DNA from: Thermovenabulum sp049723235
Lineage (GTDB): Bacteria; Bacillota; Thermosediminibacteria; Thermosediminibacterales; Thermosediminibacteraceae
Length of the DNA: 64,000 nt
Assembly (NCBI RefSeq): GCF_049723235.1
Contig: NZ_JBNARB010000003.1
Span: 95,724-159,723 of the forward strand
Direction of reading: 5' to 3'
Shown one piece after another: positions 33,416-41,307 of the stretch. The translations under genes were made by a program, and so were the position numbers. Position 1 is the first letter of the stretch. The number at the start of each line of letters is the position of its first letter. The notes below the pieces were generated by a model, which worked only from the letters and a program-made list of their open reading frames with translations, was not told where the DNA came from and did not search any database.

Positions 33416-34802
33416 AATTCGCCTTTTCATCAATTTTTAAATAAAGCGACCTACGGGTAATCCCGAGTTCCCTTGCTATATCCACTTTCTTCTTTTTACC
33501 TTTAAGGTAATAATCAAAGACCTTTTTCTCAAATTCTTTTTTAATTTCCTTCCATTTTTTATTCTTTATATTTATGGAAATGACGCCATCTTCTTCTTTA
33601 TTTTTCTCCTCTTTTAAAATATTGATGGGGGGAAGGTGTTCCTTTTTTATTTCCTTTTCCGAAATATCCATATTTATCATTGCTCTGCTGATGACATTTT
33701 CCAGTTCTCTGACATTACCCGGCCAATCATAGGAAAAAAGCAGTTTCAATGCCTCATCGGATATATTATTTACACCTCTGCCGTATTTTTGATTCAGCCT
33801 TTTTAAAATATGACGGCAAAGAAGGGGTATATCTTCTTTTCTTTCCCTGAGGGGCGGTATTTTAATCGATAATACATCCAACCGGTAAAATAAGTCCTTC
33901 CTGAAGTTACCCGCTTTTACCTCCTCCTCTAAATCCCTGTTGGTCGCGGCTATTACCCTTACGTCTACCTTTCTTGGTACCGTAGCCCCTACCCTTATTA
34001 CTTCCTGTTCCTGTAAAACTCTTAATAATTTCGCCTGTGCCGGCAGGGAAAGTTCGCTTACTTCATCGAGAAATATGGTGCCGCCATCAGCTTCTTCAAA
34101 ATAACCTTTTTTACCCTTTTTAAGGGAACCGGTAAAAGCTCCTCCTTCATAGCCAAAAAGTTCACTTTCCAGAAGATCCTTATTAATAGCAGCACAGTTT
34201 ACCCTTACAAAAGGACCCTGGGACCTTTTGCTAAGGTTGTGTATGGCATGGGCAAAAAGTTCCTTCCCTGTACCACTTTCCCCGGAAATCAATACTGTAG
34301 CAAAAAATTCTGCACAGGCTTTTGCCCTTTCTTTTGCTTTTATAATAGCTTCACTTTTTCCGACAATATCATCAATGGTATAAGTGGGTTGGAGGTTCTT
34401 AAGAAGCTGGTTTTTATGCTCCAATTCCCTGGAAAGTCTTTTTATTTCGGAAATGTCGTGCATAACACCGACGCTGCCCACCAGCTCTCCATCGAGAAAT
34501 ATTGGGGTAGCACTGCAAAGGACTTCCTTTTTTTCCGGCCCTACCCTCCTTAGTTCATTCAAGATAGGGCGCTTTTCTTTCAAAGATTTCATTAAAATAC
34601 TTTCCTTTTCCGCAATATCTATATTGGCAGGTTTCCCCAGTACATCCTCCTGAGAAAGTCCACTGATTTCGGTATAAGCCCGGTTTACCATCACGCATAA
34701 GCCCTTCTCATCCGTTACCATTACAGCGTCAGGTATAAGGGAAATAATTGTTTTTAATAACTGAGCCACATGTTCCGAATTTCCGTTTAACTTTACCGTC
34801 AT
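33414..34802 (-). CDS. PAS-domain sigma-54-dependent activator, BkdR-like
   Basis: About 462 residues: PAS domain (20-120, SLIPDAVMVTDEKGLCVMVN), AAA+ domain with Walker A GESGTGKELFAHAIH, sigma-54 loop ELFGYEGGAFTGS (Ser replaces the last Ala of GAFTGA), Walker B GGTIFLDEVSEL, and a Fis-type HTH at the end (KKVDIARELGITRRSLYLKI). It should activate the -24/-12 promoter ahead of bcd, like Bacillus BkdR. ATG 34802 follows GGGTGATAAA. The PAS ligand is unknown. Confidence 0.9.
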   Translation of the reverse strand: MTVKLNGNSEHVAQLLKTIISLIPDAVMVTDEKGLCVMVNRAYTEISGLSQEDVLGKPANIDIAEKESILMKSLKEKRPILNELRRVGPEKKEVLCSATPIFLDGELVGSVGVMHDISEIKRLSRELEHKNQLLKNLQPTYTIDDIVGKSEAIIKAKERAKACAEFFATVLISGESGTGKELFAHAIHNLSKRSQGPFVRVNCAAINKDLLESELFGYEGGAFTGSLKKGKKGYFEEADGGTIFLDEVSELSLPAQAKLLRVLQEQEVIRVGATVPRKVDVRVIAATNRDLEEEVKAGNFRKDLFYRLDVLSIKIPPLRERKEDIPLLCRHILKRLNQKYGRGVNNISDEALKLLFSYDWPGNVRELENVISRAMINMDISEKEIKKEHLPPINILKEEKNKEEDGVISINIKNKKWKEIKKEFEKKVFDYYLKGKKKKVDIARELGITRRSLYLKIDEKAN

Positions 34803-34853
34803 TTTATCACCCGTATACAATTTTATACTTTTTTAAATTAATTGTATATACTT

Positions 34854-36149
34854 TTATTTATTTCGTAAATCCTTAACCCTTTTTGCCTTTCCCTCAAATC
34901 TGGCAAGGCTTTTGGGTTCTACCAGTTTTACATTTGCATCGATTTGAATAACCGAGCGCAATTTATTTTTAATAAGATTCCTGAGCTCTTCCAGCTTATG
35001 ATATTCATCCAAAACATCGGGGTCTGCCAGCTCCACATTTACCGTCAATTCATCTAAATGTCCTTTTTTGGTAACTACTATCTCATAATGGGGCCCTATG
35101 CCCTTTATGCTCATAAGAACGCTTTCAATCTGAGAAGGATATACATTCACACCCCTTATAATAAGCATGTCATCGGTTCTTCCTTCTACAGAGCTCATTT
35201 TTACCAATGTCCTGCCACACTTGCAGGGCTCCGGATTTAAGCTCGTTATATCCCTTGTTCTATATCTTAAAAGGGGCATTGCCTCTTTGGTAAGGGTGGT
35301 AATGACCAGTTCTCCTTTCTGTCCGTAATCCAGCACCTTCCCGGTATTGGGGTCAATTATTTCCGCCAGAAAATGGTCCTCGGCAATGTGAAGACCATCT
35401 TTTTCTTCACATTCTCCCGATACCCCCGGTCCTATTATTTCACTCAGTCCGTAATTCTCGGTAGCGTTTATTCCAAAGAGTCGTTCAATTTCCTTCCTCA
35501 TCTCTTTTGTGGAACCTTCAGCTCCAAAAAGGCCAAGCCTTAATTTTAAATCTCCCTTCTTAATGCCCATCTCCATCGCCACTTCCGCCATATATAGGGC
35601 ATAAGAAGGTGTACTTACGAGAACGGTGGAGCCGAAGTCCTTCATGATAGTTATTTGCCTTTCGGTATTCCCGCTGGAGATGGGGACTACCGTTGCTCCT
35701 ATTTTCTCCAGTCCGTAATGCAGGCCAAAAGCCCCGGTAAAAAGCCCGTAACTAAAAGCAATCTGTGCCACATCCTCTTCCCTGACTCCTGCCATATAAG
35801 CAATCCTCGCCACCAGTTCCGACCAGGTATCCAGATCCTTTTTTGTATATCCCACCACTGTAGGCCTTCCGGTCGTCCCCGAGGACGCATGAAGCCTTAC
35901 CACCTTTTTTAGAGGTACCGCAAACATCCCATAGGGATAGCTCTCCCTTAAATCCTCTTTAGTAGTAAAGGGTATTTTTTCTATATCCTTTAAATTTTTT
36001 ATATGCTCAGGCTTTAATCCGATATTGTCAAAGGTTTTTTTGTAAAAAGGTACATTTTCATAAGCGTAATTTACTATTTTTTTTAACCGTTCAAGCTGCA
36101 ATTCTTCCAATTTTTTTCTCGGCATAGATTCAATCTCTTTAAAAAGCAT
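34854..36149 (-). CDS. paaK: Phenylacetate-CoA ligase family (aryl-CoA ligase)
   Basis: A 431-residue AMP-forming ligase. LHASSGTTGRPTVVGYTKKD is the ATP loop; ATENYGLSEIIGPGVSGEC the adenylate site; RYRTRDITSLNPEPCKCGRT and DDMLIIRGVNVYPSQIE are PaaK hallmarks. It activates phenylacetate or related aryl acetates. In anaerobes and archaea, PaaK-like ligases with IOR salvage aryl acetates into aromatic amino acids by reductive carboxylation. A T-box leader upstream fits that biosynthetic role. ATG follows GAGGGGGATTTAAAG. Confidence 0.9.
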   Translation of the reverse strand: MLFKEIESMPRKKLEELQLERLKKIVNYAYENVPFYKKTFDNIGLKPEHIKNLKDIEKIPFTTKEDLRESYPYGMFAVPLKKVVRLHASSGTTGRPTVVGYTKKDLDTWSELVARIAYMAGVREEDVAQIAFSYGLFTGAFGLHYGLEKIGATVVPISSGNTERQITIMKDFGSTVLVSTPSYALYMAEVAMEMGIKKGDLKLRLGLFGAEGSTKEMRKEIERLFGINATENYGLSEIIGPGVSGECEEKDGLHIAEDHFLAEIIDPNTGKVLDYGQKGELVITTLTKEAMPLLRYRTRDITSLNPEPCKCGRTLVKMSSVEGRTDDMLIIRGVNVYPSQIESVLMSIKGIGPHYEIVVTKKGHLDELTVNVELADPDVLDEYHKLEELRNLIKNKLRSVIQIDANVKLVEPKSLARFEGKAKRVKDLRNK

Positions 36150-36204
36150 TCTTTAAATCCCCCTCGCTAATTTATTTTATTAAGTTTTATCTAAAATAAA
36201 ATTT

Positions 36205-36455
36205 TTACCGAATAAAAAAACTCGCCCCAAAAAGGGGCGAGTTTCCTCGCGGTACCACCCTACTTGATTTATTCCGGTAAACCGGAATAAATCCCCTCAT
36301 GTTCCTTTAACGCGGAAAACGGCCCGGCCTACTTTTTTTCAGCCTGCGGTTACGGGAATGTACTTCATCCGCAAACCTGCCGGCTCGCACCCACCGCCAG
36401 CTCTCTTATAAGGTATTACGGACTACTCTTTCCCTCATTACCTTTATCCGATTAA
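36205..36455 (-). promoter_or_regulatory. T-box riboswitch, probable Tyr (UAC) specifier, ahead of paaK
   Basis: The minus strand has all T-box parts: Stem I closed by GGGAA/TTCCC (36430-36434 with 36354-36358), the AGAGAG-type distal part with GCGGTGGGTGCGAGCC, the T-box AGGGTGGTACCGCG (36248-36261), and a strong terminator (36220-36242) with a T-run. In the specifier loop TGAAGTACA, UAC sits directly above the closing helix and is followed by A, so tyrosine is the best reading. The UGGU bulge fits an A discriminator. The only gene behind it is paaK. Confidence 0.88.
36220..36242 (-). terminator. Regulated terminator of the T-box leader
   Basis: ACTCGCCCC pairs with GGGGCGAGT around AAAAA, followed on the minus strand by a run of seven T. 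It competes with the antiterminator containing the T-box sequence. Confidence 0.9.
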
Positions 36456-36501
36456 ATTATTACTTTATAAAATCGTTCAAATGTTATTAATTATTTTAAT
36501 G

Positions 36502-37299
36502 CTATCGATTCTTATTTGTCAAGGGGGATTTAGAAGAACCCCAGAGCTCTTTTGAGAATTTTTGCGCTGCCTCTTTTACCAAGACAGCAAAATAATCTAA
36601 ATCCCTTTTCCCCTCATCTATTCTAAATTTTGGTATTGCTATACTCATGGCTGCAATTGGCTCTCCATGCCTGTTAATTACAGGTGAAGCAACGCATATT
36701 AATCCTTGCACATATTCTTCATTATCAATGCTGTATCCTCTTTCTCTGATCTTTTTTAGTTCTCTCATTAATTTATTTAAATCATTAATAGTATTTGGAG
36801 TAAATTTTTTCAGGGGTTCGTCTTTTAAAAGCTCCAGCACTTTTTGTTCGCTCATATATGCCAGTATGGCTTTCCCCAACCCGGTACAATAGCACGGAAG
36901 CTTTTTACCGATTTCCAATGCTACTTTTATAGTTTCGCTACTTTCAATTTTATCAATGTACATCACATATTTTCCATCTAAAATTGCAAGATTAACCGTC
37001 TCATGACTTTTTTCAGCAAGCTCCTCCAAATAAGGCTGTGCCTGACGTCTTAACCCCAATCTTTCAATTGTCCTATTCCCCATTTCAAACAGTTTGAAAC
37101 TGTTAGAATACCTTCGGTCTTTATCATTCTGAATTACATAACCTTTTTCTCTTAAAGTAGTTATCAATCGGTGGACGGTGGTTTTTTCCAATCCAAGTTT
37201 TGTACTTATTTCTTTAATGCTGAGTTCTCCTTCTTCATCAAGAAGCTCAATTATCTCAAGTGCTTTTATTACCGACTTTACCAAATTTTTATTATCCAT
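36502..37299 (-). CDS. IclR-family transcriptional regulator of the pantothenate cluster
   Basis: A 265-residue regulator. The N-terminal winged HTH is clear (LSIKEISTKLGLEKTTVHRLITTLREKGYV), followed by the IclR effector domain (LDGKYVMYIDKIES, CYCTGLGKAILAYM, GYSIDNEEYVQGLICVASPV, AMSIAIP). It is the last gene of the P1-peptidase/panE/AOR unit, 8 bp after AOR, so it probably senses an intermediate of that pathway. ATG follows ATAGGAGGAAAT. Confidence 0.93.
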   Translation of the reverse strand: MDNKNLVKSVIKALEIIELLDEEGELSIKEISTKLGLEKTTVHRLITTLREKGYVIQNDKDRRYSNSFKLFEMGNRTIERLGLRRQAQPYLEELAEKSHETVNLAILDGKYVMYIDKIESSETIKVALEIGKKLPCYCTGLGKAILAYMSEQKVLELLKDEPLKKFTPNTINDLNKLMRELKKIRERGYSIDNEEYVQGLICVASPVINRHGEPIAAMSIAIPKFRIDEGKRDLDYFAVLVKEAAQKFSKELWGSSKSPLTNKNR

Positions 37300-37307
37300 A
37301 TTTCCTC

Positions 37308-39158
37308 CTATAATAAATGATCAAGCCCTAATTCGGCTAACTTTTCCTTGGTAGGCACCCCTTCTTCAGACCAGTTCCTAAGCCTGTAGTACTCCACCAG
37401 CATCCTATTGATATAAGGTATTACTCCCGCCGTCCTACCGGTTTTCTTGTCGTGAATACCAAGCCTTGGTGGCAAGCAATCATCTTTCCTTGTAACCCCA
37501 AGCTTAAAATTAAACATCCTTTTTAAATTAAAGTTCCTTTCTCCCACTTTTATGAGTAAACTTTCATTAAATGATTGACCGCTTACGCTTGATAACCAAT
37601 CCGCTATTATATTAGGACCTACTTTACCCCTTATCAAAAATTTACATAAACCTGAAGCATTAAAAATTTCCATATAGTTTTGCATTAGAACGGCAATCTC
37701 TGCTTTGTTTTCTGCACCGTGAAAGTCGTAATCTTTATGAAACCCTAAGGATGATAATGGAAATACTCCTTGTTCAGCCATATAGCTCAAAGCTTCTAAA
37801 TGACATGCTCCACGGTTTGCAGTAGCATAGTTTACCGCCATTGACGTAAAAGCTCTCGGATCATGGTACGCACATTCCAATCCCTTAGTCTCTACAGCAA
37901 ACTCCTTTGCCAGCCCTCCTATTTCATTTGATGCACGTTTAACCCCTTGCCCTAAAAACTTTCCAAAAGCAGTGTTTTGACCTATAAGCTCTACTAATTT
38001 TATAATAACTTCTCCATTTCCCCAATTCAATTCCAATCCACCGGTATCTTTTTTACTTATTAATCCATTTTCGTAACATTCCATTGCCCAAGCAATCACA
38101 GATGATGTGGATATAGTATCAAGACCATATCTATTGCAAAGGTCATTAGCTGCTATTATTACGTTGATATCATCGTTTAGAAGATTTGCACCAAAGCCGG
38201 CGCAGGTCTCATACTCAGGTCCATGGGCTATCGTTTCCTTGTAGGGACCTATAAAAACCTTTACATCTTTTCCGCACCTTATGGGACATGCAAAGCACCC
38301 GTAATGTCCTGCAAATGCAGTTTTTGCTATATACTGCCCACAGGTCTTTGAAGCTCCTTCTTCCCAGGCTCCAAGAGACCAGTTCCTTATAGGGAGGTCT
38401 CCAAACGCTTCCACGGCCTGGACTCCACCTGCAGTCCCAAATTCTCCCAACATCTTCGTGTTGTTTTTGATAGTTTGTAAGATCTCCTTCATATTTTTCA
38501 TCAATCTTTCTTTGTCAGCTAAATTTGGCTTTTTAGTGCCTTTTACTGCAATAGCCTTTATATTTTTAGAACCCATTACCGCCCCTATTCCAATCCTTCC
38601 TGCAGCCCTGGCTTCCACACCACCTACTATAATCGAAGATATCAATACCATCTTTTCTCCAGCAGGCCCTATGGAGGCTACTTGAAATTTTTCTCCTTCT
38701 TTTTTCCTTATTACTTCTGTCGTCCTGTATGTATCATACCCCCATAAATAACCGGCATCCTTTATTTCGACTTTTTCGTCTTCTATGACGATATAAATTG
38801 GGTTATTAGATTTTCCCCTAAGTATTATGCCATCATAACCTGCCTTTTTTAATTCTGCTCCAAAGTACCCTCCTACCGTAGCCTCTCCCCAATATCCTGT
38901 AAGGGGAGATTTTGCGCATATGCTCATTTTACAGCTGGTAGGTGCAGGGGTACCCGTGAGCATCCCGGTCATAAAAATAAGTACATTATCGTTACCTAAT
39001 GGATCTACATTGTAAATTTTTTCCTCATACATCAACCTTGCGGCAAGTCCTGAACCTCCAAGATGTTCAAGCCAAAGATTTTTCGGCAATTCTTTCTCTG
39101 CTATTTCCTTTTTCCCTAAATCAACTTCTAAAACTTTGCCCCAAATTCCATATATCAT
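37308..39158 (-). CDS. Aldehyde:ferredoxin oxidoreductase (tungsten/molybdopterin)
   Basis: A 616-residue AOR-family enzyme. The start GIWGKVLEVDLGKKEI, KAGYDGIILRGKS and the pterin region AGRIGIGAVMGSKNIKAIAVKG are diagnostic. Cluster cysteines are in GCFACPIRCGK (CxxCxxxC) and in ASGLCKFL. It oxidises aldehydes to acids with ferredoxin, or the reverse. Here it follows panE and the P1 peptidase; malonate semialdehyde from beta-alanine, or formaldehyde released from ketopantoate, are plausible substrates. ATG follows AAAGGAGG. Confidence 0.93.
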   Translation of the reverse strand: MIYGIWGKVLEVDLGKKEIAEKELPKNLWLEHLGGSGLAARLMYEEKIYNVDPLGNDNVLIFMTGMLTGTPAPTSCKMSICAKSPLTGYWGEATVGGYFGAELKKAGYDGIILRGKSNNPIYIVIEDEKVEIKDAGYLWGYDTYRTTEVIRKKEGEKFQVASIGPAGEKMVLISSIIVGGVEARAAGRIGIGAVMGSKNIKAIAVKGTKKPNLADKERLMKNMKEILQTIKNNTKMLGEFGTAGGVQAVEAFGDLPIRNWSLGAWEEGASKTCGQYIAKTAFAGHYGCFACPIRCGKDVKVFIGPYKETIAHGPEYETCAGFGANLLNDDINVIIAANDLCNRYGLDTISTSSVIAWAMECYENGLISKKDTGGLELNWGNGEVIIKLVELIGQNTAFGKFLGQGVKRASNEIGGLAKEFAVETKGLECAYHDPRAFTSMAVNYATANRGACHLEALSYMAEQGVFPLSSLGFHKDYDFHGAENKAEIAVLMQNYMEIFNASGLCKFLIRGKVGPNIIADWLSSVSGQSFNESLLIKVGERNFNLKRMFNFKLGVTRKDDCLPPRLGIHDKKTGRTAGVIPYINRMLVEYYRLRNWSEEGVPTKEKLAELGLDHLL

Positions 39159-39174
39159 AAAATCTTAACCTCCT

Positions 39175-40110
39175 TTACAGTAAAACCCTTTTGTCATAAG
39201 TCTCTTCGATTGTCAAAACAAGGTTTGTAAGCACTTTATTTACAGGAGTAGGAATACCCAAAATTTCCCCTTCTCTAACAACCGCCCCATTAATTACATC
39301 AATTTCCGTCTTTCTTTTTTTAATAATATCTTGAAGCATTGAAGAAATATTTTCTTTTGTAAGCTTGCAAACTTCCTTTACCTTTTCTACCGGGTCTGCG
39401 TAAACAATTTTTATACCTTTCGCTTTTGCTACCTCTACAGCTTCATATACAGCCATCTTCAATATCTCTTCAGAAGCAGGATGGTTAACTATTTCTCCGT
39501 TTTTTACACCGATTATTGCAGTAATAGCATTTATTCCAACGTTAATTATCAATTTGCTCCACATGAGACTCATTATATCATCCTTTATACAGCATTTTAT
39601 TCCCGCTTTATTGAAAAGCTCTTCTATAGTTTTAAGCCTTTCTGTAATCCTCCCGTCAATTTCACCTATTAAAGTCTCCCCTTCCCCTGCGTGTCTTATA
39701 TGTGCAGGTCCTATCAAAGTAGACCCCTGGGATGTTACTCCCGCTATTACTCTTTTTTCTCCCACCATTTTTTGCAATTTTTCCACATTCCCCAGCCCGT
39801 TCTGTAAGGTAATAACTACCGTTTTTTCCCCGATCAAAGAAATAGAGTTTTTTATAGCTTCCTCCGTATGCGTAGACTTAACAAAAACAATTACCAAATC
39901 CGCTTCCCCAACCTCTTTTGCATCAGTAGTCGCCTTAATATTTGTTATATTTTTTTCTCCTTTTATCCCTTCTATTAAAAGCCCTTTTTCATTTATAGCC
40001 TTCACATGTTCTTCCCATACATCCAAAAGCCATACTTCATTTTTTCCTACAGCCAATAGTCCTCCAAACAGACACCCCATTGCTCCAGCTCCCAGCACAG
40101 CAATCTTCAT
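39175..40110 (-). CDS. panE: 2-dehydropantoate (ketopantoate) 2-reductase
   Basis: A 311-residue PanE/ApbA enzyme. The nucleotide motif is KIAVLGAGAMGCLFGGLL; the catalytic Lys lies in MWSKLIINVGINAITAIIG; LQNGLGNVEKL and the C-terminal GEILGIPTPVNK are family marks. Normally it makes pantoate from ketopantoate with NADPH. There is no panC or panD here, and a pantothenate importer is present, so it may run in reverse as a pantoate dehydrogenase. It is 16 bp from AOR and 11 bp from the peptidase gene. Confidence 0.92.
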   Translation of the reverse strand: MKIAVLGAGAMGCLFGGLLAVGKNEVWLLDVWEEHVKAINEKGLLIEGIKGEKNITNIKATTDAKEVGEADLVIVFVKSTHTEEAIKNSISLIGEKTVVITLQNGLGNVEKLQKMVGEKRVIAGVTSQGSTLIGPAHIRHAGEGETLIGEIDGRITERLKTIEELFNKAGIKCCIKDDIMSLMWSKLIINVGINAITAIIGVKNGEIVNHPASEEILKMAVYEAVEVAKAKGIKIVYADPVEKVKEVCKLTKENISSMLQDIIKKRKTEIDVINGAVVREGEILGIPTPVNKVLTNLVLTIEETYDKRVLL

Positions 40111-40121
40111 TTTTAATCACC

Positions 40122-41105
40122 TCATGTTTTTTCTTTTATGTCTTTATAAGATTTTATTCCTCCTATTCCTCCGGCATTGACAACAGCTTTAATGACAGCC
40201 TGTGCCATTACCTCACAGGCTAAGCTCCCAACAAGGTTTATGTCTGCCTTTAAATCGGAAGTAGAAAGGGCATATATAGTATCCCCATCATACATGGTAT
40301 GACAGGGCCTTATAGTTTTTGCAAAGCCGTTATGAGCCATAGATGCAACTTTTTTCGCTTCAGCTTTTGTAAGCCTTGCATTTGTCGCAACAACACCTAT
40401 TGTTGTGTTTCCTATGAATACATTTTTATTTTGTTGATTCACACCAATGCTTTCCATTATTTTCAATGTATCCGCGAAATCCTCTAAATTATCTTTTAAA
40501 GCACCTGCGATGATTTGCCCGTTTCCGGGGTCAACAACATCTCCGAAGGCATTGACGGCAACAATTGCCCCTACCACCAGATCCCCCACCCTTTTTGCAA
40601 AGGTGCCAAGTCCGCTTTTCATGCAGTTTTTCATTCCCAATATTTTTCCCACCGTTGCCCCGGTCCCCGCTCCCACATTTCCTTCCTCAATGTATTCATC
40701 AGTAGCTATTTCACAGGCTTTATACCCCATCTCTTTGTCAGGCCTTACTTTATAATCTCCAACCGTGAGGTCGAACAGTACAGAAGCGGGCACAATGGGT
40801 ACATGAGTAACACCCACATCAAATCCTATGCCTTTTTCCTCTAAATACTGCATAACCCCCGATGCACCATCCAATCCGAAAGCACTGCCGCCCGCAAGGA
40901 ACACCGCATGGACTTTTTCCACAAGGTTTTCAGGCCTTAAAAGATCGGTTTCCCTGCTTCCCGGTGCCCCTCCTCTTACATCAACACCGCAAACAGCTCC
41001 TCTTTCGCATAAAATAACTGTACAGCCCGTCAGTGCTTCCAAATCACTTATTTGACCTACCTTTATACCCGGAACTTCTAAAATGGTATTTTCTTTTGTT
41101 TTCAT
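40122..41105 (-). CDS. P1 family (S58, DmpA-like) aminopeptidase/amidohydrolase
   Basis: A 327-residue N-terminal-nucleophile-type enzyme. GNTTIGVVATNARLTKAEAKK marks the self-cleavage site, leaving Thr as nucleophile, and HTMYDGDTIYALST is the other conserved block. S58 members include DmpA and beta-peptidyl aminopeptidases that accept beta-amino acids. In this cluster it could split pantothenate or a beta-alanyl compound. ATG 41105 is chosen over 41129 because GGGGAGAG lies upstream. It starts a new transcript after a terminator. Confidence 0.85.
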   Translation of the reverse strand: MKTKENTILEVPGIKVGQISDLEALTGCTVILCERGAVCGVDVRGGAPGSRETDLLRPENLVEKVHAVFLAGGSAFGLDGASGVMQYLEEKGIGFDVGVTHVPIVPASVLFDLTVGDYKVRPDKEMGYKACEIATDEYIEEGNVGAGTGATVGKILGMKNCMKSGLGTFAKRVGDLVVGAIVAVNAFGDVVDPGNGQIIAGALKDNLEDFADTLKIMESIGVNQQNKNVFIGNTTIGVVATNARLTKAEAKKVASMAHNGFAKTIRPCHTMYDGDTIYALSTSDLKADINLVGSLACEVMAQAVIKAVVNAGGIGGIKSYKDIKEKT

Positions 41106-41193
41106 CAAACCACTCTCCCCGTATTCCATATTCCATTCGCACTTTTGTTACCCATTTTTTAAATTTGAAATTATCTTATTATTAATTGATCTC

Positions 41194-41223
41194 ATTATAT
41201 TATTGGTTTTTTGTTTTTGTAAA
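41194..41223 (-). promoter_or_regulatory. Promoter of the P1-peptidase/panE/AOR/iclR unit
   Basis: On the minus strand TTTACA (41218-41223) and TATAAT (41194-41199) are 18 bases apart, about 90 bp upstream of the peptidase start. A direct repeat of GGAATA lies in the leader near 41125-41140. Confidence 0.55.
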
Positions 41224-41244
41224 TTAATCTTAATGTTTCAACAA

Positions 41245-41288
41245 AAAGGTGTCAAGGTAAAAAAATTTTAATTCTCCTTGACACCTTT
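41245..41288 (-). terminator. Terminator after the OPT transporter gene
   Basis: A perfect 13-bp stem AAAGGTGTCAAGG/CCTTGACACCTTT (41245-41257 with 41276-41288), followed on the minus strand by TTTTTG. It splits the pantothenate cluster into two transcripts. Confidence 0.85.
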
Positions 41289-41307
41289 ATTTTATATTTT
41301 TTATTTA

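Noticed and set aside
36205..36455. T-box belonging to an aminoacyl-tRNA synthetase or amino-acid transporter
   Set aside because: The only gene downstream on that strand, 56 bp after the terminator, is paaK; the next is separated by paaK itself and the activator's own control region.
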